A stretch of DNA of 64,000 nt from Eubacteriales bacterium (GTDB lineage Bacteria; Bacillota; Clostridia; Oscillospirales; Oscillospiraceae), in NCBI GenBank assembly GCA_030536515.1, contig JAUNPV010000001.1:310001-374000 (forward strand), in the 5' to 3' direction. A program made the position numbers and the translations under genes. Positions 12,488 to 20,773 of the stretch are shown here, piece after piece. Under the pieces are notes generated by a model, which was not told where the DNA came from, did not search any database, and saw nothing but the letters and a program-made list of their open reading frames with translations. Within the stretch, counting starts at the first letter, position 1. Each line of letters starts with the position of its first letter.

Positions 12488-12502
12488 AATCCGTGCTATA
12501 AT
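12475..12502 (+). promoter_or_regulatory. Promoter of hsp20
   Basis: TTGACA (12475-12480), 16-bp spacer, TATAAT (12497-12502). The -35 lies within CIRCE. It implies a leader of about 130 nt. Confidence 0.85.
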
Positions 12503-12507
12503 ACAAT

Positions 12508-12637
12508 CGAACCTTGAGAGAGGGGCCAAGGGCGCCGATTGAGAGGTTCGCAAAACCCGAAAGGGCATGGTAACTGAGTCTCGCCCACGCATGGTATTCC
12601 ACCAACGCCTACGAGAATTTGAATGGAGGAATGACTT
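12508..12637 (+). other. Structured 5' leader of hsp20 mRNA
   Basis: About 130 nt without an open frame. Visible pairings are CGAACCT (12508-12514) with AGGTTCG (12544-12550), then a CCC-GAAA-GGG tetraloop near 12556-12565. The TATTCC at 12594-12599 could pair with GGAATG over the ribosome site at 12628-12633. A thermosensor role is only a guess. Confidence 0.35.
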
Positions 12638-13081
12638 ATGTTGCCTAGCATTTTTGGTGAAAACCTGTTCGATGATTTCTTTGAAGACCCCTTTGGCATG
12701 ATGCCCGCCCTTCGCACCCGGGACGTTCTGTACGGCAAGCACGGCAAGAGCCTGATGAAGACCGATGTCCGTGAGCTGGACAACGGCTACGAGCTGGACA
12801 TGGACCTGCCCGGCTTCAAGAAGGATGAGGTCCAGGTGGACGTCCGGGACGGCTTTTTGACCGTCAGCGCCGCCAAGGGGCTGAACAAGGACGAGAAGAA
12901 GGACGGCAAGCTCATCCGCCAGGAGCGCTACACCGGCCAGTGCAGCCGCAGCTTCTATGTAGGCGAGGGCGTGGAGTCCGGGGATGTCAGCGCCCGGTTT
13001 GAGGACGGCATCCTGCGCATCTGCCTGCCCAAGAACCAGCAGAAAAAGCTGCCCGCCACCACCACCGTCACCATCGAGTAA
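12638..13081 (+). CDS. Small heat-shock protein, Hsp20/alpha-crystallin family
   Basis: A 147-residue ATP-independent holdase chaperone. The N-terminus (MLPSIFGENLFDDFFEDPF) is aromatic-rich and binds clients. The alpha-crystallin domain spans about residues 40-135, with DLPGFKKDEVQVDV and the family mark ARFEDGILRICLPK, and the tail is short. GGAGGA precedes the ATG by 8 bases. It is monocistronic: CIRCE and promoter upstream, a strong hairpin just after the stop. Regulation by HrcA is strongly suggested by the operator. Confidence 0.95.
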   Translation: MLPSIFGENLFDDFFEDPFGMMPALRTRDVLYGKHGKSLMKTDVRELDNGYELDMDLPGFKKDEVQVDVRDGFLTVSAAKGLNKDEKKDGKLIRQERYTGQCSRSFYVGEGVESGDVSARFEDGILRICLPKNQQKKLPATTTVTIE

Positions 13082-13091
13082 CAGAATCAAC

Positions 13092-13122
13092 AGCGCCCAT
13101 CCGGGGTTTCCGGATGGGCGCT
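13092..13122 (+). terminator. Hairpin after hsp20, first copy
   Basis: A 13-bp perfect stem AGCGCCCATCCGG / CCGGATGGGCGCT with a 5-nt loop. There is only a short T-tract. An almost identical 31-bp hairpin recurs at 13324-13354. Confidence 0.65.
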
Positions 13123-13127
13123 TAGAC

Positions 13128-13318
13128 TGTCAAAAATCCCCTTCGGGGCTTTTTGACAAACTTTTGCAGTCTGCTGCGTGCATAATTTGTACGCCGTTGG
13201 CGTACAAATTCCACACTTGCAGCCTGAGATGTATTTTCGTCCAGGTACACGCCCCGGCCGAAAATGATTTTGAATTTATTTGCCGCTGCGGCGGCAAACT
13301 CTGCGAGGCTTTTTGACA
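13128..13318. repeat. Palindromic mosaic repeat, family A, copy 2
   Basis: Same core as copy 1, but its ends are TGTCAAAAA (13128-13136) and TTTTTGACA (13310-13318) in place of TCGAAAAA/TTTTTCGA. Both ends have changed together, keeping them complementary. It sits between two copies of the hsp20 terminator hairpin. Confidence 0.75.
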
Positions 13319-13323
13319 CACTG

Positions 13324-13365
13324 AGCGCCCATCCGGTTTTTCCGGATGGGCGCTGTTTTTTATTA
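13324..13365. terminator. Bidirectional terminator between hsp20 and the GH1 gene
   Basis: A 13-bp stem (13324-13336 with 13342-13354), then GTTTTTTATT. It is nearly identical to the hairpin at 13092-13122. The T-run overlaps the stop codon of the convergent GH1 gene. Confidence 0.8.
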
Positions 13366-14700
13366 TAGATTCCGGCCGTTGGTGCGGATGACGTCGGCGT
13401 ACCAGTAGGCGGAGTCCTTCAGGGTCCGCTGCTGGGTTGCGTAGTCCACGTAGATGAGGCCGAAGCGGCGGCTGTAGCCGAAGGTCCACTCGTAGTTGTC
13501 AAACAGGGACCAGTAGGTGTAGCCCAGCACCCGGTAGCCCTCGTCAATGGCACGGCGAAGGCCAAGCAGATAGCGGTGGGTATAGTCGATGCGCTGGGGG
13601 TCGTGGACAGCGCCGCCCAGCATGACGAAATCGGTGTTGGCCATGCCGTTTTCGGTGATGAGCACCGGCAGACGGTAGCGCTCCTGGAGGAAGCGGACCG
13701 CCCAGTACAGGGCGTTGGGGGTGATGGGCCAGTCCATGGCGGTGATGGGGCTTCCGCAGGCGGTGTTGCCGGTGTAGGGGCTGTCCGCCAGCGGCATTCC
13801 GGCGGCCTGATAGATGTTAAAGCCAAAGAAATCCAGCTTCTGGCTCACCAGCTGCCACTGCTCCGGGGTAAACAGCTCCCCCGGGTCAATGCCCATTTGG
13901 GCAGCGGCGGCAGGATTGGCCCGGCCCAGGAAAATGGGGTCGCACCACCAGCTGACGCCGGAGGGGCCAACGCTTCCCTCAAAGGTCTCCGCCCGGGCGG
14001 CCTCCACATCTGCGGGACTTTCGCTCACAGGCTCAAAGACAGCACCGCAGGGGGCAAGGCCAATCTGAGGCGGAAGGGCTGCCAGGGAGCGAATCACCTG
14101 GACGCTGCGGCCGTGGGCCAGCAGCACGTTCCGGGTGGCAGGCAGCAGGCTGGTGGGCTCGTCCAGGAAGGGGGCGTGGACGGCGCCCTTGTAGGAGATG
14201 CCGATGAAGCACTGAGGCTCGTTAATGGTCATCCAGTACCGGACCCAGGGGGACAGGGCCTTGACCACAACGGCGGTGTATTGGGCGAACCACTCCGGGC
14301 TTTCCGGATTCAGCCAGCCGCCCTTCAGATACAGCGCATAGGGCAGGTCCCAGTGATACAGGGTCACCATGGGCTCAATGCCGGCGGCCCGCAGCTCCCG
14401 GACCAGGTCAATGTAAAAATCCAGCCCCTTCTGATTGACCTCGCCGGTGCCCTCTGGCATCACCCGGGACCAGGAAACGGAAAAGCGGTAGCTTTTCAGC
14501 CCCAGCAGCTTCATCAGCCGGATGTCCTCACGGAAGCGGTGGTAATGGTCGCAGGCCACCAGCCCCGTTTCGTCATGGGATACATGGCCCGGGGCCAGCA
14601 CATCCCAGATGCAGCTGGAACGGCCGTCCTCATCACCGGCCCCCTCGACCTGATAGGCAGCCGTGGCGGCGCCCCAGAGGAAATGTTCGGGAAATGACAT
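13363..14700 (-). CDS. Glycoside hydrolase family 1 (beta-glucosidase type)
   Basis: A 445-residue (beta/alpha)8 retaining glycosidase. It starts MSFPEHFLWGAATAAYQ, and AAAGGAG 8 bases upstream fixes this start. The acid/base is Glu161 in TINEPQ and the nucleophile is Glu350 in ITENGM. There is no signal peptide, so it works in the cytoplasm on imported di- or oligosaccharides. It is the second gene after lacI (49-bp gap, same strand), opposite the GH9-transporter operon. Beta-glucosidase is the likely activity. A 6-phospho-beta-glucosidase role is less likely because the linked transporter is ABC and not PTS. Confidence 0.93.
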   Translation of the reverse strand: MSFPEHFLWGAATAAYQVEGAGDEDGRSSCIWDVLAPGHVSHDETGLVACDHYHRFREDIRLMKLLGLKSYRFSVSWSRVMPEGTGEVNQKGLDFYIDLVRELRAAGIEPMVTLYHWDLPYALYLKGGWLNPESPEWFAQYTAVVVKALSPWVRYWMTINEPQCFIGISYKGAVHAPFLDEPTSLLPATRNVLLAHGRSVQVIRSLAALPPQIGLAPCGAVFEPVSESPADVEAARAETFEGSVGPSGVSWWCDPIFLGRANPAAAAQMGIDPGELFTPEQWQLVSQKLDFFGFNIYQAAGMPLADSPYTGNTACGSPITAMDWPITPNALYWAVRFLQERYRLPVLITENGMANTDFVMLGGAVHDPQRIDYTHRYLLGLRRAIDEGYRVLGYTYWSLFDNYEWTFGYSRRFGLIYVDYATQQRTLKDSAYWYADVIRTNGRNL

Positions 14701-14749
14701 AAATGATGCTCCTTTTTTCAAATATTGCGCTGTAAATACAGCAAAATGC

Positions 14750-15808
14750 CTATTGCACAAAAGCCCCGCCGCAGCTTTCACGGACTACCAGCTCTGGGGT
14801 GACGGCCAGGGTTACGTTTTCCTTGATGCCGCCGATGACACCCAGCAGCACATTGACGACGAACCGGCCAAACTGCTCGTTGTGCTGGTTGATGCTGGTG
14901 AGCCGGGGGACAAAATACTCCGCAGAAAAGAACTGGTCACAGCTGATGACGGACACATCCGCCGGAATCGCCAGACCGGCATCAGCCAGCGCCCGGTAGG
15001 CACCCAGGGCGACGTTGTCGTTAATGGCCAGAATGGCGGTGAATTTCGTTCCCCGGGCCAGCAGCTCCCGGGTGGCCCGGTAGCCGTCGGGGGCGTAAAA
15101 GTCAGAGGTGGCCACCAGCGCCCTGTCCTGGGACAGGCCCAGCACGCTCAGCGCATCGTAATAGGTCCGCTGCCGGGCCTCGGTGATTCCAACGCCGGTC
15201 TCACCGCCCACAAAGGCGATGCGGCTGTGGCCCAGGGAGGCAAGATAGCTCACCGCCGCAAAAATACCCCGGCCGGACTCCCGCTGGATGAAGGGACAGT
15301 CAACGCCCTCGATTTTGTTCCCCAGCACCACCACGGGGACGTTGGCGGCCAGATGCTGCAAGGCCGCCTTATATTCCGGGTTCACCGATAACAGGTCCGC
15401 CTGGCCGCCTACAATCAGGACGCCGTCCACCATCTTGTCCAGCATCATCTGGAAGTATTCCAGCTCCTTGGGCGGGCCGCTGCGCTTTTCCGCCGCACTG
15501 AAGAACGCCGTGTTGCACAGGAAAACCGAATAGTTCGCCTCGTGGGCGGCGGCCTCGAATTCCCGGAACATGGCGGAAAAATAGGGGTTCGTGATATCGG
15601 GCATGATGATGCCGATAATCATGCTCTGGCGGTTGGTCAGGCTCCGGGCAAAGGCGTTGGGGGTGTAGCGGTATTTTTGAATGGCGGCGTTGACACGCTC
15701 CCGGGTGGCCTCGGACACCGGTGCGGTCCCGTTGATGACCCGGGAAACGGTGGCGATGGAGACACCGCTCTCTTTTGCAATCTGAACAATGGTGACAGGA
15801 TGGTCCAT
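14750..15808 (-). CDS. LacI-family transcriptional regulator of the GH9/GH1 sugar locus
   Basis: A 352-residue repressor type. The N-terminal helix-turn-helix and hinge helix (TIVQIAKESGVSIATVSRVING) bind DNA. Residues about 60-340 form the periplasmic-binding-protein-like sensor (MIIGIIMPDITNPYFSAMF). AAAGGGGG precedes the ATG. It heads a two-gene unit with GH1 and diverges from the 12-gene GH9 operon. Its own -35 (15864-15869) is buried in a LacI-type operator, which suggests autoregulation. The ligand is unknown; it is presumably a product of the imported oligosaccharide. Confidence 0.93.
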   Translation of the reverse strand: MDHPVTIVQIAKESGVSIATVSRVINGTAPVSEATRERVNAAIQKYRYTPNAFARSLTNRQSMIIGIIMPDITNPYFSAMFREFEAAAHEANYSVFLCNTAFFSAAEKRSGPPKELEYFQMMLDKMVDGVLIVGGQADLLSVNPEYKAALQHLAANVPVVVLGNKIEGVDCPFIQRESGRGIFAAVSYLASLGHSRIAFVGGETGVGITEARQRTYYDALSVLGLSQDRALVATSDFYAPDGYRATRELLARGTKFTAILAINDNVALGAYRALADAGLAIPADVSVISCDQFFSAEYFVPRLTSINQHNEQFGRFVVNVLLGVIGGIKENVTLAVTPELVVRESCGGAFVQ

Positions 15809-15840
15809 TGGCGTATCCCCCTTTCAAGCTCTGTGGTTCA

Positions 15841-15869
15841 AGGATACCACAAAAAGAAAGCGTTTACAA
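15841..15869 (-). promoter_or_regulatory. Promoter of lacI-GH1 unit
   Basis: On the minus strand: TTGTAA (15864-15869), 17-bp spacer, TATCCT (15841-15846). The -35 overlaps the operator at 15855-15868. Confidence 0.6.
15855..15868. promoter_or_regulatory. LacI-type operator 1
   Basis: On the minus strand TGTAAACGCTTTCT, one mismatch from the LacI/CcpA-class pattern TGWAANCGNTNWCA. It overlaps the lacI -35. CcpA binding is an alternative. Confidence 0.6.
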
Positions 15870-15960
15870 TACCCTGCATGAAATTATCCAATATGACTTG
15901 ATTTTTTGTCTGTTTGTGAAAAATGGAGGTAAAATATTTGTGTGATATTGCCAATGGAAA

Positions 15961-15974
15961 TGTAAACGTTTTCA
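15961..15974. promoter_or_regulatory. LacI-type operator 2
   Basis: TGTAAACGTTTTCA matches TGWAANCGNTNWCA fully. It lies immediately before an AT-rich candidate -10 (TATTAT 15975-15980 or TATACT 15978-15983) of the GH9 operon. Together with operator 1 it brackets the divergent promoter region, about 106 bp centre to centre. Confidence 0.65.
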
Positions 15975-16044
15975 TATTATACTCAAATCACAAGTTAACC
16001 AAGGGCCGCCGGAGAGGCGGCAAAAAACCAGGGAGGATGTCTGC

Positions 16045-18435
16045 ATGAACAGTCGATTCCAGCAGGAGCTTCAGGACAGCCTGTATCTGCACCGGCCGCT
16101 GCCGCTGCACCGGGAGGCGTCCCTGGAAGCAGGCTTCGAAAAAAAGAAGGTGACGGCCAGCAGAGTGCTTTACAGCCAGACCGCCGCCGTCGCAAAACCC
16201 ACAGCCCCTCAGGCAGGCAGTCTGGAGGAACGGGACGGCGTCATCACCATCACCGCCCCGCTGCGAAGCAGCTGCTGGCCCGAGGGGGCGGCGCCGGACG
16301 GGGACTATTCCAATTTCGGCACCGCCAGGGTTGCCTTCTCCTTCCCCGCCCAGAGCTGGCAGGGCTACAACCGCCTGCGGCTCCAGGTTCGGCCCAGACT
16401 CCGGGGGGGCAGAATTGCCCACCTGAATGTCTCCGTCCAAAACCGGGGGGAGATCCCTCTGCCCGACCCCTACTTCCGGGAGGGGGCGACGGTGTTTGAC
16501 CTGGAAAACGGCGTGTGGAACGACTGCATCTGGGAATTTGAGGCCATGCCCCGGGACGCCATTACGGAGCTGAATCTGTATGTGTTCCTCAGCGGCCACG
16601 ATGTGGCGGCGGGGCAGACGCTGATTTACGATTACCGGGCAATCACCCTGGAGAAAATCGATACCCCGGAGCACGAGCACGGCTGGCAGCGGGCGGATGA
16701 CGCCCTGATTCTTTCCACCGTGGGCTACTGGACAGGCAGCCGCAAGACGGCCATCGGCGGCAGCGCCGACAGCTTCTGCCTTCTGGATGCCGGAACCGGC
16801 GAAGCGGTCTACCGCGCCGCCGCAAGGACGGTGCACAACAGCCGGGGCGATTTCCGGGTGCTGGATTTTTCCGAGTTCGACACCCCGGGCCTGTATCGGC
16901 TCCGGGCGGGCGATGCCGAAAGCTGCACATTTGAAATCAGCCCCAGCCTTGGCCGGGAGAGCCTGTGGTCGGTGCTGAACTTCATCTACTGCGAGCGCTG
17001 CGGAACCCCGGTCCCCGGCAAGCACGGCACCTGCCACCAGGACATCACCGCCCATCACAAGGGAGTGACCATGAGCTTTGGCGGCGGCTGGCACGATGCA
17101 GGGGATGTTTCCCAGCAGGCGGCCCAGACGGCGGAGGTGGTCCACGCCCTGTTTGAAGCCGCCAGCCGGTGTACAGAGGATAGGCTTCTGTATCTGCGGC
17201 TGATGGAGGAGGCCCAGTGGGGCCTGGACTTCATCCTGCGCACCCGCTTTGGGGACGGCTACCGGGCCACCAGCGCCGGAGCCACCCGGTTTACCGACAA
17301 CCTCATAGGAAATTTTGACGATGTGGAGGCCAGGGTCCATAACCACGCCTATGAAAACTTCCTGTTCGGCGGCGTCGAGGCCTTTGCGGCCCGGTGCCTG
17401 CGGGGCTACGACGATGCCCTGGCGGACAACGCCCTGGCAGCAGCCGAGGAGGACTATGACTTTGCCTGCCAGCGGTTCGCCGAGACCGGGGTGGAGCCGG
17501 CTATCATGTTTGAGCACACCTACAACAGCGGCCTGTCCCAGTATTACGCCGTGGCCTGCTGGACGGCCAGCTGCCTGTATGCCGCCGACAGCCGGGAGGA
17601 CCGGGCGGCGGATGCCCGGCAGTGGGCGGAAAAGCTGCTGCTCTGCCAGGAGCAGGGAGCGGCGGGCATTGCGGTGAAGGGCTTTTTCTACCGGGACGAA
17701 AGCCACCGGGCCATTGTCCACTTCAACCACCAATCCCGGGAATACCAGTTTGTTCAGGCTCTGGATGCCCTCTGCCGCACCCAGCCCCAGGCCCGGGCAC
17801 TGTCCCGGTGGGAAAGGGCCATGGAGCTGTACGGGCAGTATCTGAAGGCCATCTCCGGCAACACCGCCCCCTACGGGATGCTGCCTGCGGGCATTCACCG
17901 GCTGGACGAGGCCGGCGACGCCGAGACCTTCCGCTGGCTCCATGTGGGCTGCGATTACAATGCAGAAAAGGCCAACTACCAGGCCCAGCTGGCCCAGGGC
18001 ACCCCTGTGGCCCCCGGCTATGTGCTGCGGAATTTCCCCGTCTGGTTCTCCTTCCGGGGCAACAGCGCCGTCATGCTGGCCATGGGCAAGGCGGCGGCCA
18101 TCGTCGGCCGCTATTTCCAAGACCGGGCGCTGCTGCAGCTGGGCCAGGAGCAGCTGTACTGGATGTGGGGCAAAAACCCCTTCGGACAGTCCCTGGTCTA
18201 CGGTGTGGGCAGCAGCTACTGCCGCCAGTACGCCGTCCTCTGCGGCGAATGCGTGGGCGAGGTGCCTGTGGGCATCGAAACCAGAGACAACGAGGACGTG
18301 CCCTACTGGCCCCAAAACAACAACGCCACCTTCCGCGAGGTGTGGATTGGCGCAGCCTGCCGCTGGCTGTGGCTGTACAATGAGTATCTCGAAAGTGCCC
18401 AATATCAGATTCAACCGACTGGATCGGATGAATAA
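16045..18435 (+). CDS. Cytoplasmic glycoside hydrolase family 9 enzyme
   Basis: A 796-residue protein in three parts. Residues 1-205 are a beta-rich, possibly carbohydrate-binding region. Residues about 210-300 resemble the Ig-like CelD_N domain, with GDFRVLDFSEF. Residues about 305-785 are the GH9 (alpha/alpha)6 barrel, with FGGGWHDAGDV (Asp351 and Asp354, base and nucleophile water) and a C-terminal acid Glu in the FREVW segment. There is no signal peptide, so it cleaves imported oligosaccharides. GH9 includes cellodextrinases and exo-beta-D-glucosaminidases. The linked ROK kinase and NagB-like deaminase make the latter attractive but unproven. It is first in a 12-gene run. Confidence 0.88.
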   Translation: MNSRFQQELQDSLYLHRPLPLHREASLEAGFEKKKVTASRVLYSQTAAVAKPTAPQAGSLEERDGVITITAPLRSSCWPEGAAPDGDYSNFGTARVAFSFPAQSWQGYNRLRLQVRPRLRGGRIAHLNVSVQNRGEIPLPDPYFREGATVFDLENGVWNDCIWEFEAMPRDAITELNLYVFLSGHDVAAGQTLIYDYRAITLEKIDTPEHEHGWQRADDALILSTVGYWTGSRKTAIGGSADSFCLLDAGTGEAVYRAAARTVHNSRGDFRVLDFSEFDTPGLYRLRAGDAESCTFEISPSLGRESLWSVLNFIYCERCGTPVPGKHGTCHQDITAHHKGVTMSFGGGWHDAGDVSQQAAQTAEVVHALFEAASRCTEDRLLYLRLMEEAQWGLDFILRTRFGDGYRATSAGATRFTDNLIGNFDDVEARVHNHAYENFLFGGVEAFAARCLRGYDDALADNALAAAEEDYDFACQRFAETGVEPAIMFEHTYNSGLSQYYAVACWTASCLYAADSREDRAADARQWAEKLLLCQEQGAAGIAVKGFFYRDESHRAIVHFNHQSREYQFVQALDALCRTQPQARALSRWERAMELYGQYLKAISGNTAPYGMLPAGIHRLDEAGDAETFRWLHVGCDYNAEKANYQAQLAQGTPVAPGYVLRNFPVWFSFRGNSAVMLAMGKAAAIVGRYFQDRALLQLGQEQLYWMWGKNPFGQSLVYGVGSSYCRQYAVLCGECVGEVPVGIETRDNEDVPYWPQNNNATFREVWIGAACRWLWLYNEYLESAQYQIQPTGSDE

Positions 18436-18454
18436 ATAACAGGAGGTTTCCAAA

Positions 18455-19741
18455 ATGAAAAAATTGATCGCAGTTCTCTTAGTCCTTGCCATGATGCTGA
18501 CCATGGCCGCTTGCGGCGGGAAGGCAGCTTCCGACGAGGCCCAGGCAAACAACGCTCCCGGCGCAGCAGGGGAGGAAATCACCCTCTCCTTCTGGACACT
18601 GGCACTGACCCCCACCTTTACCGACTACATTCAGGGCCTGATTGACGCTTACGAGGCAGAGCATCCCAACATCACCATCGAGTGGCAGGACCTGCCCTGG
18701 GACGGCATTCAGGACAAGTTCCTCACCCAGACCGCCGGCGGCAATCCTCCGGACGTGGTCAACATCTGGAGCCAGCTGGCTCTGACCTATGGCAGCAAGG
18801 GCGCCCTGCTGGACCTGGAGGCCAACGCCACCCAGGAGCAGAAGGATATCTACCTGGAATCTGCCTACAATTCCGCCCGTCTGGGTGAGAAGGTCTATGC
18901 CTTCCCCTGGTACGCCACGCCCAACATCTGCGTTTACAACAAGGAGCTCCTGGCCCAGGGCGGCATCACCGAGGTGCCCACCACCTTTGATGAGCTGTGC
19001 GAGAAGGCTGTGGACTTCCACAACAAGACCGGCGCATACCTGTTCACCCCCGCTTCCATGTTCCATATGTTCTACGCCTACGGCGTTGAGATGCTGGATG
19101 AGACCAAGACCAAGGCCGTGTTTGACAACCCCGAGGCACTGGCGCTGCTGGAGAAGCTGAAGGCTCTGGGCGATGCAGGCGCAATCATCACCGACCCCGG
19201 CTCCTGGGATGCCTGGGACAACGACCGTCAGCTCTATGCCAACGGCAAGCTCGCAATGGTCCTGGGCGGACCCCAGACCGTTTCCCGCCTGCGTGATGAG
19301 GCAAGCGAGGAGATTATGAACGTCACCGCCGTTTCCTCCACCATTCTGGGACCTGCCGAGGTCAGCGGCGAGGCCATTATGAATCTGGTCGTAGCTGCCA
19401 AGAGCAAGCACCCCCAGGAGGCCATTGACTTTGCCAACTTCGTCACCAACGATGCCAACCAGCTGGCCTTCTGCCACGAGGTCTCCATCTTCCCCACCAC
19501 CAAGGTTGCAGCTGCCGATGAGTTCTTCAAGAGCGACCTGGAATCCCTGGAGGGCCAGGCAAACTACTACTCCTCCATCTCCGCTCAGAACGCCACGGAT
19601 ATGACCCTGGGCATTGAGAAGGACGATGATGTGAAGCGCGAAATCGACAACATCATGGATATGATTTTTGCCAGCGAGATGTCTCCGGAAGAGGCTCTGG
19701 CCGCAGCCCAGGAATCTGTCAATGCCATTCTGGCAGGCTGA
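18455..19741 (+). CDS. ABC sugar transporter, substrate-binding lipoprotein (CUT1)
   Basis: A 428-residue family 1 solute-binding protein. The signal peptide has a lipobox (MLTMAACGG), so Cys20 or so is lipidated and the protein sits on the outer face of the membrane. The mature part shows the usual pattern: EEITLSFWTLALTPTFTDYI near the start, and PPDVVNIWSQLALTYGSKGALLDL. AGGAGG precedes the ATG. It follows GH9 by 19 bp and precedes two permease genes. The hairpin after it (19771-19800) may stabilise its mRNA for extra binding protein. No ATPase gene is in the operon, so a shared MsmX/MsiK-like ATPase is implied. Confidence 0.94.
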   Translation: MKKLIAVLLVLAMMLTMAACGGKAASDEAQANNAPGAAGEEITLSFWTLALTPTFTDYIQGLIDAYEAEHPNITIEWQDLPWDGIQDKFLTQTAGGNPPDVVNIWSQLALTYGSKGALLDLEANATQEQKDIYLESAYNSARLGEKVYAFPWYATPNICVYNKELLAQGGITEVPTTFDELCEKAVDFHNKTGAYLFTPASMFHMFYAYGVEMLDETKTKAVFDNPEALALLEKLKALGDAGAIITDPGSWDAWDNDRQLYANGKLAMVLGGPQTVSRLRDEASEEIMNVTAVSSTILGPAEVSGEAIMNLVVAAKSKHPQEAIDFANFVTNDANQLAFCHEVSIFPTTKVAAADEFFKSDLESLEGQANYYSSISAQNATDMTLGIEKDDDVKREIDNIMDMIFASEMSPEEALAAAQESVNAILAG

Positions 19742-19770
19742 TGCCGAACTGCGATAACGCCGTCTGCAAA

Positions 19771-19800
19771 CGGGGAAACGGCGGCGACGCTGTTTCCCCG
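19771..19800 (+). other. Hairpin between binding protein and permease genes
   Basis: CGGGGAAAC (19771-19779) and GTTTCCCCG (19792-19800), 12-nt loop, and no immediate T-run. It is probably a processing or partial-termination stem giving more binding protein than permease. Confidence 0.55.
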
Positions 19801-19828
19801 CATTCTGTTTTGGGAGGAAAATAACGCA

Positions 19829-20773
19829 ATGAACATCCCGACAAAAAAACCGGGCCGGTCCGCAGCCACGGCGCTGCCGCTGGGCCTAAGCCGGAGAAAG
19901 CTCCGCCAAACCATGATTGCATGGGCCTTTATGCTGCCCGCCATGGTGATTTTGGCCCTGTTCGTTTTTTACCCGATTATCTACAGCGTGCCGCTGGCCT
20001 TTACAGACTACTCCGTGTTCTCTGAGACCAAGTTCATCGGCCTTCGGAACTTCCAGAGGCTGATAAAGGACCATGACTTCTGGGTCGCCCTGCAAAACTC
20101 TCTGATGTTTGTCATCGTGGTCCCCATTTTGCAGATTTTGTCCATTGCGCTGGCCGTGCTGATGAACAAAAAGCTCCGGGGCACCACCACCTTCCGGGTG
20201 CTGACCTATCTGCCTGTGGTGACCTCCATGGTGGCGGTGGCCATTATCTGGAAGTTTATCTTCGATTCCAACGGCCTTGTCAATGTGTTTTTGATGGAAA
20301 AGGGCCTCATCAGCGAGCCCATCCGATTCCTGTCCAGCGCAAAGCTCGCCCTTCCCACCATGATGGCCATTACCATCTGGCAGGGCCTGGGCTATTATAT
20401 GATGATCTACCTCTCCGCCCTCCAGCATTTCCCGGAGGAGCTGGTGGAGGCGGCCATTCTGGACGGCGCCAGCGGCTGGAAGATTTTCTGGCGCATCCGC
20501 ATTCCGCTGCTCCAGCCTCAGATTTGGTTCTGCTCCATGGTCTCGGCCATTGCGGCGCTGGGCGTGTTTGACGTGGTGTTCACCATGACCAACGGCGCAG
20601 GCGGCCCCAATAAGTCCACCTATGTTCTGGGGCTGTATTCCTACATTCAGGCCTTCAGCAAATTTGATTTTGGCTATTCGGCTGCCATCGGCCTGGTTCT
20701 GGCTGTGATTACGGCAGTTTTCAGCATTGTTTTGGAGATATACAACCGAAAGGCAGGGGATATTTATGACTAA
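19829..20773 (+). CDS. ABC sugar transporter permease, MalF/UgpA type
   Basis: A 314-residue membrane protein. About six hydrophobic segments are visible, starting MIAWAFMLPAMVILALFVFY. The EAA loop near the C-terminus, which contacts the ATPase, reads EAAILDGASGWKIFWRIRIP. GGGAGG precedes the ATG. The stop overlaps the next permease gene by 8 bases. It forms a heterodimer with that product for CUT1-type import of oligosaccharides. Confidence 0.94.
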   Translation: MNIPTKKPGRSAATALPLGLSRRKLRQTMIAWAFMLPAMVILALFVFYPIIYSVPLAFTDYSVFSETKFIGLRNFQRLIKDHDFWVALQNSLMFVIVVPILQILSIALAVLMNKKLRGTTTFRVLTYLPVVTSMVAVAIIWKFIFDSNGLVNVFLMEKGLISEPIRFLSSAKLALPTMMAITIWQGLGYYMMIYLSALQHFPEELVEAAILDGASGWKIFWRIRIPLLQPQIWFCSMVSAIAALGVFDVVFTMTNGAGGPNKSTYVLGLYSYIQAFSKFDFGYSAAIGLVLAVITAVFSIVLEIYNRKAGDIYD

